DNA of 41,563 nt from Candidatus Latescibacterota bacterium (GCA_022820485.1 JAJEFJ010000016.1:1-41563), one strand, 5' to 3'; numbered from the stretch's first letter, positions 23,503 through 32,766 are shown. Numbers and translations: made by a program. Notes: generated by a model not told the origin, from the sequence alone.

Positions 23503-23955
23503 CTATTTTTCCTCTTGCTCGGCTGGTTCAGCCGATTCAGCGGCTTCTTGTTCGGCTGATTCAGCGGCTTCTTGTTCAGTCGGTTCGGCTGATTCAGCGG
23601 CTACTTGCTCGACCGGTTCAGCCGGTTGGACTGGCTCAGCCGCCGCTTTCTTGCGCCGGCGCTTGGGCTTGTCGCTGGTGAGGGCGTCGTCGCGCACCCG
23701 ACCCTCCGCTCCCTTCCAGCGGGCCAATATACCTTGGCTGTGGAAGAGGTCGGCGACGGTCTCGCTCATCTGCGCACCTTTGTTGAGCCACTCTATGGCC
23801 CGCTCTTCGTCGATTTTGACGCTGGCGTGCATGGGATCGTAGAAGCCCACCTCTGCGAGGGAGCGGCCGTTGCGGGCGACGCTGACGTGGGCGGCGACGA
23901 TCCGGTAGTAAGGCTGTTTGCGTTTGCCTATTCTCTTAAGGCGAAGTTTGACCAA
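23503..23955 (-). CDS. rpsP: Small-subunit ribosomal protein bS16 with long repetitive tail
   Basis: A 150-residue protein. The first 80 residues are a normal bS16 (VKLRLKRIGKRKQPYYRIVA...). The usual length is about 80-90; here a KRRRKKAA stretch leads into a 50-residue tail of AES/AEP/EQE repeats rich in Glu and Ala. The start is TTG 23955, with AAGGAG eight bases upstream. The tail is encoded by an imperfect tandem repeat and should be disordered and highly acidic. Confidence 0.94.
   Translation of the reverse strand: MVKLRLKRIGKRKQPYYRIVAAHVSVARNGRSLAEVGFYDPMHASVKIDEERAIEWLNKGAQMSETVADLFHSQGILARWKGAEGRVRDDALTSDKPKRRRKKAAAEPVQPAEPVEQVAAESAEPTEQEAAESAEQEAAESAEPAEQEEK
23520..23640. repeat. 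Imperfect tandem repeat in the rpsP tail
   Basis: GATTCAGCGGC begins at 23534, 23558 and 23591 (24- and 33-bp spacing), within a longer array of CGGTTCAGC-type words. It encodes the AESAEQEA-type tail of bS16. Units differ by multiples of three, so length changes would keep the frame. Confidence 0.7.
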
Positions 23956-23980
23956 TGCTATTCTCCTTGGCGAAGGATGC

Positions 23981-25309
23981 CTAGCCCACGAGGGGCATTC
24001 TCATTTTCAAGCGGCCGCCTTTGGCGCGGCCCATCTGCCTGATCATTTTCTGCATCATGTGAAATTGTTTGACTAGTTGGTTTACCTCTTGGATTGTCGT
24101 GCCGCTGCCGCGGGCGATGCGCTTGCGGCGGCTGCCGTTGAGGATTTTGGGTTGGACGCGCTCTTGGCGGGTCATGGAGTTGATGATGGCCTCGACTTGG
24201 GTGAATGCGCTATCGTCGAGCTGCATGTTCTTAGCAGCTTTACCACCTCCGGGAATCATGCCCATGAGCTGGTCGAGCGGCCCCATGCGGCGCACGGCTT
24301 GCAACTGCGAGAGAAAATCCTCAAAAGTGAAAGAGGCCCGGCGAAACTTTTCTTCTAGCTCTTTGGCCTGGTCGCGCTCCATGGCTTGCTCGGCCTTTTC
24401 CACCAGCGAGACAATGTCGCCCATGCCGAGGATGCGCGAGGCCATGCGGTCGGGGTGAAAAGACTCTAGATCTTCGATTTTCTCGCCGGTGCCGACGAAT
24501 TTGATCGGCTGGCCGGTGACGGCGCGAACCGACAGTGCGGCTCCGCCGCGGGCGTCGCTGTCGAGCTTGGTCAGAGCGCAGCCGGTAAACGCGAGGCGCT
24601 GGTTAAAGCGGGCGGCGGTTTCCACGGCGTCTTGGCCCAGCATGCTGTCGGCGACAAAGAGGATCTCGTGCGGCTCGACGGCCTGCTGGATGCGATCTAG
24701 TTCGTCCATCATCTCTTCGTCGATACTCAGGCGGCCCGCCGTGTCGATGAGCGCGATGCTGCGGTGAGTCTGGCGGGCTTGGTCGATGCCGCGACGGCAG
24801 ATGGCGACTGGATCGACACCTGCAGGTTGGCTGAAGACGGGTACGTCGATAGAGGCTCCCAGCGATTGGAGCTGGTCCACGGCGGCCGGGCGATACACGT
24901 CGGCGGCGATCAACAGCGGTGGTCGGCCTTTGTCCTTGAATTGATGGGCTAGCTTGGCAGCCATAGTCGTCTTGCCACAGCCTTGCAGGCCGACGAGCAT
25001 GACGACGGTGGGAGGGTGTTCGGCGAGATTGAGCGGGCTGTTGTTGCCTCCCAACAGGACGACGAGCTCGCTGTGGACGATTTTTACTAGCTGCTGGCCC
25101 GGGGTCAGGCTCTTGAGGACGTTTTGGCCGAGAGCCTGCTCTTTGACCCGCTGAATAAAGTCCTTGGCGACCTTGAAGTTGACGTCGGCTTCGAGCAGAG
25201 AACGGCGAATCTGGCGCAGCGTATCGTCGATGTTGCGCTCAGTGATGCGTCCCTGCCCGCGGAGCGAGCGGAAGAGGTCGTCAAAGCGTTCGCTAAGTCG
25301 GTCAAACAT
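23981..25309 (-). CDS. ffh: Signal recognition particle protein Ffh
   Basis: A 442-residue GTPase that, with 4.5S RNA, targets membrane proteins to FtsY/SecYEG. It has the N-domain (LSERFDDLFRSLRGQGRITE), G1 GLQGCGKTT, IDTAGRL, TKLDSDARGGAAL, and an M-domain with GMIPGG and the RKRIARGSGTTIQEVN RNA-binding helix-turn-helix. ATG 25309 starts at the family N-terminus; the longer frame is rejected. No clear Shine-Dalgarno is seen. The 80-bp AT-rich gap upstream (25310-25389) may hold a promoter. Confidence 0.97.
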   Translation of the reverse strand: MFDRLSERFDDLFRSLRGQGRITERNIDDTLRQIRRSLLEADVNFKVAKDFIQRVKEQALGQNVLKSLTPGQQLVKIVHSELVVLLGGNNSPLNLAEHPPTVVMLVGLQGCGKTTMAAKLAHQFKDKGRPPLLIAADVYRPAAVDQLQSLGASIDVPVFSQPAGVDPVAICRRGIDQARQTHRSIALIDTAGRLSIDEEMMDELDRIQQAVEPHEILFVADSMLGQDAVETAARFNQRLAFTGCALTKLDSDARGGAALSVRAVTGQPIKFVGTGEKIEDLESFHPDRMASRILGMGDIVSLVEKAEQAMERDQAKELEEKFRRASFTFEDFLSQLQAVRRMGPLDQLMGMIPGGGKAAKNMQLDDSAFTQVEAIINSMTRQERVQPKILNGSRRKRIARGSGTTIQEVNQLVKQFHMMQKMIRQMGRAKGGRLKMRMPLVG

Positions 25310-25389
25310 GGGCCGATGCGTCGAGTGGTAGAATGCGGCAAAGAAGCTAAAATATAAATTTAATATATAGATATAGCAACAGAGGCAGG

Positions 25390-26037
25390 TCAGCCGCGCA
25401 GGTTGGCGATAACGCGGGCTGGGTCCGGGGAGTTGAAGACGGCTGAGCCAGCCACTAGGCACTGGGCACCGGCACGGCGGCAGTCGGCTGCGTTGCCGGG
25501 CTGGACCCCGCCGTCGATGCCGACGGGTATGTCTAGCCCGCGGCGCTCGATTTCAGCGCACAGGTCGCGAATTTTGTCGAGGGCGGCGGGCTGGAAGGCT
25601 TGGCCGCCAAATCCCGGCTCCACGGACATGACCAAGGCCGAATCGAGCTCGTCGAGATAGGGGTAGAGGGCAGAGACGGGCGTGTTTGGATTGACCGCGA
25701 GGCCGCACTGGAGACCGTGCTGGCGAATGGCGTCGAGTACGGCCTGGGTGGATTCGAGTTCTACGTGGACGACGAGCGAGTCGGCCCCCGCCTCTTTGAA
25801 GGGGCCGATAAAGGGCAAGGGGTTTTGCAGCATCAGGTGCGTGTCGAGTTCGAGGCGGGTGGTTTGGCGCACGGCCGCGACGACTGGCAGGCCAAAGCTG
25901 ATGTTGGGGACGAAGTGCCCGTCCATTACGTCGAGATGGAGAAAATCAGCCCCGCCGCGCTCGACGCGGCCGATGTCCTCGGCTAGGCGGGCAAAATCGG
26001 CGGCCAAGAGGGAAGGGCCAATGCGCGTGGTGTTCAT
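25390..26037 (-). CDS. rpe: Ribulose-phosphate 3-epimerase
   Basis: A 215-residue TIM-barrel enzyme of the pentose phosphate/Calvin pathways, interconverting ribulose-5-P and xylulose-5-P. PSLLAADFARL, HLDVMDGHFVPNISFG, MSVEPGFGGQAF and DGGV contain the metal and phosphate-binding residues (His, Asp, Asp). Its start overlaps the stop of the PASTA gene by 4 bp. Confidence 0.96.
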   Translation of the reverse strand: MNTTRIGPSLLAADFARLAEDIGRVERGGADFLHLDVMDGHFVPNISFGLPVVAAVRQTTRLELDTHLMLQNPLPFIGPFKEAGADSLVVHVELESTQAVLDAIRQHGLQCGLAVNPNTPVSALYPYLDELDSALVMSVEPGFGGQAFQPAALDKIRDLCAEIERRGLDIPVGIDGGVQPGNAADCRRAGAQCLVAGSAVFNSPDPARVIANLRG

Positions 26038-26807
26038 GGTTCCTCCCAGTTGTCGAAGGCGTCTGGCTCCGGGGGTGGTGCCGCGGCACTGACGACGAGG
26101 TCGATGCGGCTGTGGCGCGCGATGCGCTGCCCGCTCGGCGGCGATTGCGTCAGGACTGTGCCGACGCGTTTTTGCTCGTCGATGCGCTTGGCAATATGGC
26201 CAATGCGCATTTCGTACTTGCGCAAGGTATCCTCCACAACTCCGATAGACAGGCCGATTAGATTTGGGACGCGCTTGAGGGCTGCGAGTGAGCCGTTGCT
26301 GACCCAGAGGTCAACCGAACTGCCCAAGGCGAGTTGAGCGCCGGGAGGGGGTGACTGCTCGACGATAGCGCCCTCGGGGAGGGCATCTGAGGAGCGGTAG
26401 AGAATTTGGCCGACTTTGAGCTGGTTTCCCTCTAGCTGCAAACGCGCCTCGCGCAGACTGACGCGGCGCACGTCGGGGGCTTCGTAATAGCGCGGCCCCT
26501 TGCTCACGGTCAAGACGACGCGCCGACCTTCTTTGACCAATTGCCCAACACTGGGGTCTTGATCGACAACCGCGTCGGCGGGAACGGTTTCGTGGTGTAG
26601 CGAATCGCCGATGGTCACCTTTAGTCCTGCGTCATTGAGGCGGGCGGATGCCTCGGGCGCAGAAAGGCCCTTGAGATCGGGGACTTGGACGCTGGGCGTG
26701 TCGACTAGGTACGGCATGACGATCTCGTCGAGCAGGACGATGGCGATGATGCCGGCGAGGAATGCGCCCGCGGCGAGCAGGACCAAGTGGCGGATGATGT
26801 TTCTCAC
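26034..26807 (-). CDS. Membrane-anchored three-PASTA-domain protein
   Basis: A 257-residue protein with one N-terminal helix (7-29) and three PASTA repeats at about 40-105, 110-173 and 178-245, each starting with the pattern VP.L.G.. or similar (VQVPDLKGLSAPEASARLND; APDVRRVSLREARLQLEG; VPNLIGLSIGVVEDTLRK). PASTA domains bind muropeptides and are usually attached to Ser/Thr kinases or PBPs; here no kinase is fused. GTG start within the rsmB stop overlap. Confidence 0.88.
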   Translation of the reverse strand: MRNIIRHLVLLAAGAFLAGIIAIVLLDEIVMPYLVDTPSVQVPDLKGLSAPEASARLNDAGLKVTIGDSLHHETVPADAVVDQDPSVGQLVKEGRRVVLTVSKGPRYYEAPDVRRVSLREARLQLEGNQLKVGQILYRSSDALPEGAIVEQSPPPGAQLALGSSVDLWVSNGSLAALKRVPNLIGLSIGVVEDTLRKYEMRIGHIAKRIDEQKRVGTVLTQSPPSGQRIARHSRIDLVVSAAAPPPEPDAFDNWEEP

Positions 26808-28120
26808 GATGCAGCCTTGCGGATGCGCGCGGCAAAACTGCCGTCGCCGTCGTGTTGGCCCGGTATGGTCAGGACGTAGCGGCCGGCCCAGGGCTGGGTG
26901 GGAAAGTGAGCATCGGCGCGCTCTAGCTGCGCGGTCGGGGTTTGCTTTAGGAAGCGCTCGACAATGGCCTCGTTTTCCTCCGTTTCCAAACTACAGGTGC
27001 TATACACTAAGACGCCGCCGGGACGCAGGTGCTCGTAAGCGCGTTGGATGAGTGCCTGTTGCCGTGCGGTCAATGCTGCCAATTCAGTGGGCTGGCGACG
27101 CCAGCGAGCGTCTGGTCGCCGTCCCAATACGCCAGTGGCGCTACAGGGCACATCGACGAGGACGCGGTCGAAGGCAGCGCACCCAGGCGTTGTGCCGTCG
27201 CGGGCCACGGGGCGGATGGCGCGCAGGCGCAGGCGTCGGGCGTTTTCGCGCACCCGCTTCAAGCGCGGCAGCGAAATGTCGGCCGCTACCACCCAGCCGC
27301 GGTCGGCCATGGCGATGGCCGCTTGCACGGCTTTGCCGCCGGGTGCGCTGCACAAGTCGAGCAGGCGTTCGCCCGGCTGGGGATCGAGCAGGGCCACGGC
27401 CAAGCTGGCGTTGGGGTCTTGGACTTGAAACTGTCCCTGCTGGTATGCGCGTGAGGCAAAGAGAGCCGCGCCGTTTGCCGCTCGATAAAAGCCCGGCCTC
27501 GCCTCGACTGGAACTAGGTCGAGTTCGGCGACAGTTTCGCGGCTGGCGCGCAGCGGATTGAGGTAGATGTTGAGCGGGGCGGGCTGGTTGTTGGCCGCGA
27601 GCAAATGTTCGGCGATTTTGAGGCCCCAGCGGCTGACCCAGCGCTCGACCAGCCATTCGGGGTGGGAGTGGTACACTGCTAGGTAATGCGTCGGGGTCTG
27701 CTGCTGATCGGGGTAGCGGACCTGTGTGCGCTGCCGCAGTAAGCTGCGGAGTACGGCATTAACCAGCGAAGCGATGCCTTGGTGCGTCAAGTGCTTGGCT
27801 AGCTCGACTGAGGTATGGACGGCTGCGGACTGGGGTACGCGGTCGAGCCAGAAGAGCTGGTAGGTGCCGAGGCGCAGGATGTGGCGAGCCATAGGCGAGA
27901 GTTGGGCGACTGGACGCGTACAACAGGTGGCGATGATCCAATCGAGCCGCTTCTGCCACCGCACCACACCGAGGACTAGCTGGCGGGCAAAGCGCGCGTC
28001 GCGATTGGTCGGCAAGCGCGCGTCGAGAGCTTGCAGCAGTTCGTCGAAGGGGCGGACTTGCTGCTCTAGGTCGCGGAGGAGGTGTGCCGCCGCAAGGCGG
28101 GCTGAGTCGGGAGGGCGCAC
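26804..28120 (-). CDS. rsmB: 16S rRNA (cytosine-967-C5)-methyltransferase RsmB
   Basis: A 438-residue enzyme with N-terminal NusB-like domain (RLAAAHLLRDLEQQ... about 1-135) and a Rossmann SAM domain. LLDLCSAPGGKAVQAA is the SAM site. VDVPCSATGVLGRRPD and VYSTCSLETEENE hold the two catalytic cysteines of m5C methyltransferases. Start GTG 28120. It follows the secreted protein gene by three bases. Confidence 0.94.
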   Translation of the reverse strand: MRPPDSARLAAAHLLRDLEQQVRPFDELLQALDARLPTNRDARFARQLVLGVVRWQKRLDWIIATCCTRPVAQLSPMARHILRLGTYQLFWLDRVPQSAAVHTSVELAKHLTHQGIASLVNAVLRSLLRQRTQVRYPDQQQTPTHYLAVYHSHPEWLVERWVSRWGLKIAEHLLAANNQPAPLNIYLNPLRASRETVAELDLVPVEARPGFYRAANGAALFASRAYQQGQFQVQDPNASLAVALLDPQPGERLLDLCSAPGGKAVQAAIAMADRGWVVAADISLPRLKRVRENARRLRLRAIRPVARDGTTPGCAAFDRVLVDVPCSATGVLGRRPDARWRRQPTELAALTARQQALIQRAYEHLRPGGVLVYSTCSLETEENEAIVERFLKQTPTAQLERADAHFPTQPWAGRYVLTIPGQHDGDGSFAARIRKAAS

Positions 28121-28123
28121 GGC

Positions 28124-29332
28124 TCAGCGCAAGAGGAGCATGGCGCGGTGTAGCTCGGCCGAAGCCGTCCGCAGGCGGTAGATGTAGAGGCCGCTGGCCG
28201 CGGGCGTGCCGATTGCCGACTGGCTATCCCAGTGGATCACGTGTTGCCCTGGGGGGGTGCTCGCCGCAAAGGGCGTGGCCACTTTTTGCCCCATTAGGTT
28301 GAAGATGTCGATTTGGGCAAACTGAGCTCCTCCCTCGGGGATGGCGAAGGGGATAGTGGTGCCGGCGTTAAAGGGATTGGGGTAGTTCTGCGCGAGGATG
28401 GGGTCGCGCGGCAGCGCGAAGCCGGACGGCTCTGAGATGGACGTGGCAACGTCCCCCCATACTACTTGGCTTTCAGCGCACGAGCCGTCGGCGCAGGTAT
28501 TGAAAACGAGCGTGGTCGCCTGTTCGGCGTCGAGGAGCAGATAGGTTTGGCCGCGCTCGTCGCTAGTGGTGGTTATTTGCTGAGTTGCGCTGGCCGGGAT
28601 GGGGATGGCCTCGTCGTTGACGAGCGCGTAGGCTGGCGCTGCTCCGGGATTGGTAATGTCCCACGTAAAAGACGCGCCAGTGCGGAAGTGTCCAGCTTGC
28701 AAAAGGCGCGCCGACACGAGGATTTCGCCGGCGCTGCTGTCGGCTACGCTGCCGGTGCCGACGGCAGAAAAGGAGGGGTTTTGCCCGACCGAGCGAAAGA
28801 AGATGCCATTCGGCAAAGCCTGACCGTCGTCATCGCAGTAATTGCGCAAGAACGCGACTTGCGGGCGGATGTCGTCGCGCTCGTCAAAGGAAGGCCCGAG
28901 CGACACCAAATCGAGGTAGATGTCTATGGGTGTGGTGGGGCTGATGGAGTCGGCCAAGGTGAAAGCCATGCTGACGAGATGGCCCTCGCCCTCTATCCCG
29001 GCACCGCCGAGGGTCGCGATGCCCCATTGGGCGGTTTGGCCTTTTATCTGCGGTGCCCCTGGGGAGACAAAGGAATTGGCCTTCGCTGTCTCGCCTATCG
29101 CACCTGAGACCTCGGCGATGGCGTTGGCCGGCTCCCAGCTAAACTCGAATTTGACTTGGCGCACACTGCTCATGTTGCGCGCCGAGACGCTGAATTCCAC
29201 GGTGCTATTGGCGGCAAACCCGCAAAAGGGGCCTTCTTCGCCGACGAAAATTTCGGCATCTACATTGGGGCCAGCGGCCGCGAGGCGGGGCAACGCGGCG
29301 ATGCTGAGAAGGGCTATATAGCAGAAAAACAT
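28124..29332 (-). CDS. Secreted cohesin-like protein with FlgD-type C-terminal domain
   Basis: A 402-residue exported protein. ATG 29332 is chosen because GGGGAAAG precedes it and it gives a signal peptide ending in LAAAG; a longer frame begins at TTG 29386. The region FAANSTVEFSVSARNMSSVR followed by QVKFEFSWEP looks like a cohesin-type beta sandwich. The last 85 residues (QNYPNPFNAGTTIPFAIPEG ... SGLYIYRL) are the FlgD-Ig/type A sorting-like domain common in FCB-group secreted proteins. That tail may be an export or anchoring signal; export machinery is not in the window. Confidence 0.8.
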   Translation of the reverse strand: MFFCYIALLSIAALPRLAAAGPNVDAEIFVGEEGPFCGFAANSTVEFSVSARNMSSVRQVKFEFSWEPANAIAEVSGAIGETAKANSFVSPGAPQIKGQTAQWGIATLGGAGIEGEGHLVSMAFTLADSISPTTPIDIYLDLVSLGPSFDERDDIRPQVAFLRNYCDDDGQALPNGIFFRSVGQNPSFSAVGTGSVADSSAGEILVSARLLQAGHFRTGASFTWDITNPGAAPAYALVNDEAIPIPASATQQITTTSDERGQTYLLLDAEQATTLVFNTCADGSCAESQVVWGDVATSISEPSGFALPRDPILAQNYPNPFNAGTTIPFAIPEGGAQFAQIDIFNLMGQKVATPFAASTPPGQHVIHWDSQSAIGTPAASGLYIYRLRTASAELHRAMLLLR

Positions 29333-29419
29333 GTACTTTCCCCGAGTGATTAGGTTGCAAAAAGCACAGCAAATAAATGTACGCAACGCTAACGTCTAGG
29401 CAAGCGCGTTAGCCCCACC

Positions 29420-29449
29420 TTGACCGGGTTTTGCTGGGTATGATATTAT
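29420..29449 (+). promoter_or_regulatory. Sigma70-type promoter for recJ
   Basis: TTGACC (29420-29425) and TATTAT (29444-29449) are separated by 18 bp, with an extended -10 TG at 29441-29442. Five of six matches in each hexamer. It lies 54 bp before the recJ start, in the 170-bp divergent region with the secreted-protein gene. Confidence 0.6.
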
Positions 29450-29502
29450 TGTCTGAGTCGCGTCCTACCAATTCCCTATATGTGACACAATCTAAAGTAA
29501 TT

Positions 29503-31179
29503 ATGCGCCGTTATCCGGTCTGGAATGTCGTCCGCGACGATCCGTACGATAGCTTGGTTGATGCCCTGCTCGCCGGCCGCGGCCTGACCCGCGCCGAATT
29601 GCAAGTCGGTCCTGAAGCCCTACATCCGCCCGAGCAAATGCAGGACATGGCTACCGCGGTTGCGCGCCTAGAGCGCGCCGTGCGTGCCCGCGAGAAGATC
29701 GTCGTGTACGGCGATTACGATGTCGATGGGGTTTGCAGCACTGCCGTGCTGATGGATTTTCTTGAACGGGTGGGGGCCGCCTGCGACTGCCTCTTGCCCG
29801 ATCGCCACAAGGACGGATACGGCCTTAAGCCGCCTGGGGTTGAGGCCGCCATAGCAAAGGGTGCGTGCGTCATCGTCACGGTCGATAATGGCATTTCGGC
29901 CTACGAAGCGCTAGAACTGGCCGCGGCGCACGGCGTGGAGGTCGTCGTCGTGGATCACCACCAACAGCTCGCCGAACTGCCGCACGCCCTCGCCATCGTC
30001 AACCCCAATCGCCGCGATTGCGCGTATCCGTTCAAGGACTTGGCTGGCGTCGGTGTCACCTTCAAGCTGGTGCAGGCCCTCAGCGCCGCCTTTCTCGCCG
30101 GTGAGGAGCGCCGCCGCTATCTCAACGAACTGCTCGACCTCGTGGCCTTGGGAACGGTGGCCGATCTCGTGCCCGTGCTGGGGGAAAATCGCCTGTTTAT
30201 CCAGCGCGGCCTGCAGATCCTCCAGCGCACTAAACGCCTCGGACTGCGCGCACTCAAGAGGGTGGCCAGCTACCGAGACCAGCCCCTCGATGCCGCCAGT
30301 TTGGGTTTTCGCTTGGGGCCGCGAATCAATGTTGCTGGTCGTTTGAAGACGCCCAATATAGCGCTGCGGCTTTTGCGCTCGACAAGCGAGGGAGAGGCCG
30401 CGCAGTTGGCCGACGAACTCAACCGGCTCAATTCTCAGCGGCAGGCGTGGCAGCGCGAGGGGATACAGGAGGTCGAGGAACAGGTCGGCCCGGAGGAGGA
30501 CGTGGAGGACCACATCATTGTGGTGTTAGGGGAGTGGAATTTGGGGATCATCGGCCTGTTGGCCAGCAAATTGTGCGAAAAATACGCCCGCCCCGCGGTC
30601 GTGTGTTCCCAGGGCGGCGAGCACGGCCTCTGCGTCGGTTCGGCGCGCAGCATCCCCGGCTACGACATCAGCGAAGGAATCCACGCCTGCGAAGAGCACT
30701 TGCAGACGCACGGCGGCCATCCGGCAGCCGCGGGTTTTTCGCTCGAAGCCGATGCCTTTGAGCGCTTTCGTCTCGCGCTGATCGATCACGCCAACGCCCG
30801 CATTAGCCCCGAGGCCCTGCAACCTGCGTTGGACATTGATCTGATGCTCAAACCGGCCGATTTGACGCTGGACACGGTGGAGCAACTCGCCGCGCTAGAG
30901 CCTTTTGGCAATGGACACCGGCGGCCGGTTTTTGCCCTAGCGGACTGTCGAGTCGTTTGGGCGCGGCAAATCGGTTCCGGTCGCCACTTCAAGGCCGAAT
31001 TGGAGGTGGGCGGTCGTCGGTGTGCCGCGCTGTGGTGGAACCAAAAAGACCTCGCGGACCAAGTGCGGCCGGGCGACCGGCTGAGTGCGGCTTTCGAGTT
31101 GGAAGCAGACACCTATACTGGCAATGGTGCCGTGCAGATGGTGCTCAAGGATTTGTACTTGCGGGAGCCGGTAGCGTAG
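29503..31179 (+). CDS. recJ: Single-stranded-DNA-specific exonuclease RecJ
   Basis: A 558-residue DHH-family 5'-3' exonuclease for recombination and mismatch repair. YGDYDVDGVCSTAVL (motif I), VTVDNG, VVDHHQ (motif III, the DHH) and the C-terminal DHHA1 block GGHPAAAGFSLE are in order. ATG 29503 marks the family N-terminus (RRYPVWNVV); the 24 extra codons upstream are not conserved and would overlap the promoter. Confidence 0.95.
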   Translation: MRRYPVWNVVRDDPYDSLVDALLAGRGLTRAELQVGPEALHPPEQMQDMATAVARLERAVRAREKIVVYGDYDVDGVCSTAVLMDFLERVGAACDCLLPDRHKDGYGLKPPGVEAAIAKGACVIVTVDNGISAYEALELAAAHGVEVVVVDHHQQLAELPHALAIVNPNRRDCAYPFKDLAGVGVTFKLVQALSAAFLAGEERRRYLNELLDLVALGTVADLVPVLGENRLFIQRGLQILQRTKRLGLRALKRVASYRDQPLDAASLGFRLGPRINVAGRLKTPNIALRLLRSTSEGEAAQLADELNRLNSQRQAWQREGIQEVEEQVGPEEDVEDHIIVVLGEWNLGIIGLLASKLCEKYARPAVVCSQGGEHGLCVGSARSIPGYDISEGIHACEEHLQTHGGHPAAAGFSLEADAFERFRLALIDHANARISPEALQPALDIDLMLKPADLTLDTVEQLAALEPFGNGHRRPVFALADCRVVWARQIGSGRHFKAELEVGGRRCAALWWNQKDLADQVRPGDRLSAAFELEADTYTGNGAVQMVLKDLYLREPVA

Positions 31180-31212
31180 AGACTTTCTGCGGAATTGGAG
31201 AATGCGAACGTG

Positions 31213-32418
31213 ATGAGTTCCCAATACACCAAGGATTTGTGCATCCGGGACAGCGACGCCAAAATCGTCCTATTGGTCGTCGATGGCTTGGGTGGGTTGC
31301 CCCATCCCGCCACGGGCAAGTCCGAGTTGGAGACGGCCCAGTTGCCCAACTTAGATGCGCTGGCTAAGGGAGGTACCTGCGGCCTGATTTCGCCTTTAGG
31401 GAGCGGCTTTACCCCAGGCAGCGGCCCGGCCCACTTAGCTCTTTTTGGCTACGATCCTTGGCAGAACCAAATTGGTCGCGGTGCCCTTTCGGCCCTCGGC
31501 TTGGGGCTGGACTTCGCCCGGGGCGACGTGGCGGCGCGCCTCAATTTTTGCACCGTGGATGATGCGGGCCGGGTGTGCGACCGTCGCGCCGGTCGCATCC
31601 CCACGGAGAAAGGCCGCCAGCTTTGCGAAGTGTTAAAAGCGGTCGCCGTGCCCGAAGTGGAGGTGCAAGTCGCCGCTGAGATGGAGTATCGCGCTGGCGT
31701 GGTGTTGCGCGGCGCGGGTTTGGGCGACCAAGTTTCGGATTCGGATCCACAGGTGACGGGCGTGCCGCCTAAGCCCCTGTCGGCCCTCGCACCGGATTCC
31801 GAGCGCACCGTTGAAGTGGCCAATGCCTTTTTAGAGCAAGCCGTCGCTTTGCTCGCCGACGAGCATCCGGCCAACATGGTGTTGCTGCGGGGATTTGGTC
31901 GCTACCCAGAGTTGGTGTCGATGGACGAGGCGTATGGGCTGAAGGCGCTGGGCATTGCCGGGTATCCCATGTACCGCGGGGTGGCCGGGGCCGTGGGCAT
32001 GGATGTCGAAGTGGTCGGCTGGGACCTCGAATCCGAATTCGCCTTGCTCGAAAGCCGCTACGCGGACTACGACTTTTTCTACGTCCACGTAAAGAAGACG
32101 GACAGCGCGGGCGAGGACGGCGATTTTGACTTAAAGGTTCGGCTGCTAGAGGAGTTGGATACCTACATTCCGAGGTTGATCGCACTGCAGCCCGAGGTGC
32201 TCATCGTCACCGGCGACCACTCGACCCCGTCGATTATGCGCAGCCACAGTTGGCACCCCGTGCCCACGGTTATAGCCAGCCAGTGGGCGTTGGCCGATGC
32301 GACAGATGAATTTTCCGAGCGCGGTTGCAGCGCTGGCAGCCTCGGAATTGCGCCGTCGACCAGTTTGATGGCCCACGCGCTGGCCCACGCGCGCCGGCTC
32401 GACAAATTCGGCGCTTGA
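31213..32418 (+). CDS. apgM: Cofactor-independent phosphoglycerate mutase, archaeal type
   Basis: A 401-residue alkaline-phosphatase-superfamily enzyme interconverting 3- and 2-phosphoglycerate. VLLVVDGLGGLPHPATGKSE, a SGPAHLALFGYDP block holding the Ser nucleophile region, and the C-terminal VTGDHSTPSIMRSHSWHPVP metal site identify the ApgM group. ATG 31213 is preferred; GGAG (31197-31200) could also serve GTG 31210 or TTG 31195. The GDPD relic follows its TGA by one base. Confidence 0.93.
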   Translation: MSSQYTKDLCIRDSDAKIVLLVVDGLGGLPHPATGKSELETAQLPNLDALAKGGTCGLISPLGSGFTPGSGPAHLALFGYDPWQNQIGRGALSALGLGLDFARGDVAARLNFCTVDDAGRVCDRRAGRIPTEKGRQLCEVLKAVAVPEVEVQVAAEMEYRAGVVLRGAGLGDQVSDSDPQVTGVPPKPLSALAPDSERTVEVANAFLEQAVALLADEHPANMVLLRGFGRYPELVSMDEAYGLKALGIAGYPMYRGVAGAVGMDVEVVGWDLESEFALLESRYADYDFFYVHVKKTDSAGEDGDFDLKVRLLEELDTYIPRLIALQPEVLIVTGDHSTPSIMRSHSWHPVPTVIASQWALADATDEFSERGCSAGSLGIAPSTSLMAHALAHARRLDKFGA

Positions 32419-32419
32419 G

Positions 32420-32559
32420 ATGATCACTCCCCTGCGCATTGCCCACCGCGGTGCATCCGGTTCGGGGCTGGCAAGCGCAGCCGCTGGGGCCGCCGCCGTC
32501 AATTGCGCAAGCTCAAGGCGGCCAAGAGGCGTCGCTAAGAAGCCGGGGAGGAAGTATAG
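32420..32559 (+). pseudogene. Relic: GDPD start codons fused to a basic protein tail
   Basis: ATG 32420, one base after the apgM stop, encodes MITPLRIAHRGASG, the N-terminus of a glycerophosphodiester phosphodiesterase (HRG catalytic). At about 32460 the homology ends; a +1 frame then reads GKRSRWGRRRQLRKLKAAKR to TAA, resembling a basic ribosomal-protein tail (bS21-like at best). This looks like a deletion junction between two genes. The GDPD frame itself stays open to TGA 32561-32563 with no further similarity. Confidence 0.6.
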
Positions 32560-32766
32560 GTGATCTACACCTTGTTGGCCGTATTGCTGCTGGTTGTTGT
32601 GGTGCTGAAGTTCTGGTCGCCCTTTGGCCAGCGGTGCCCCCAGTGCCAAACCCGCCGGGAGGATGCGGAATATCCCTTGTGTCCAAATTGCGGGTGGATT
32701 TACGAAGTGCCTGGGGAAGAAGACGAGGATTTTGCGCCGGACGACGAAGAAAACGCGAAATTCTGA
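32560..32766 (+). CDS. Small membrane-anchored zinc-ribbon protein
   Basis: A 68-residue protein: one helix (4-18), then CPQC (29-32) and CPNC (44-47), a zinc ribbon, then an acidic EDEDFAPDDEE tail. GTG start with a strong GGGGAGGAAG upstream. Function unknown. Confidence 0.7.
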   Translation: MIYTLLAVLLLVVVVLKFWSPFGQRCPQCQTRREDAEYPLCPNCGWIYEVPGEEDEDFAPDDEENAKF

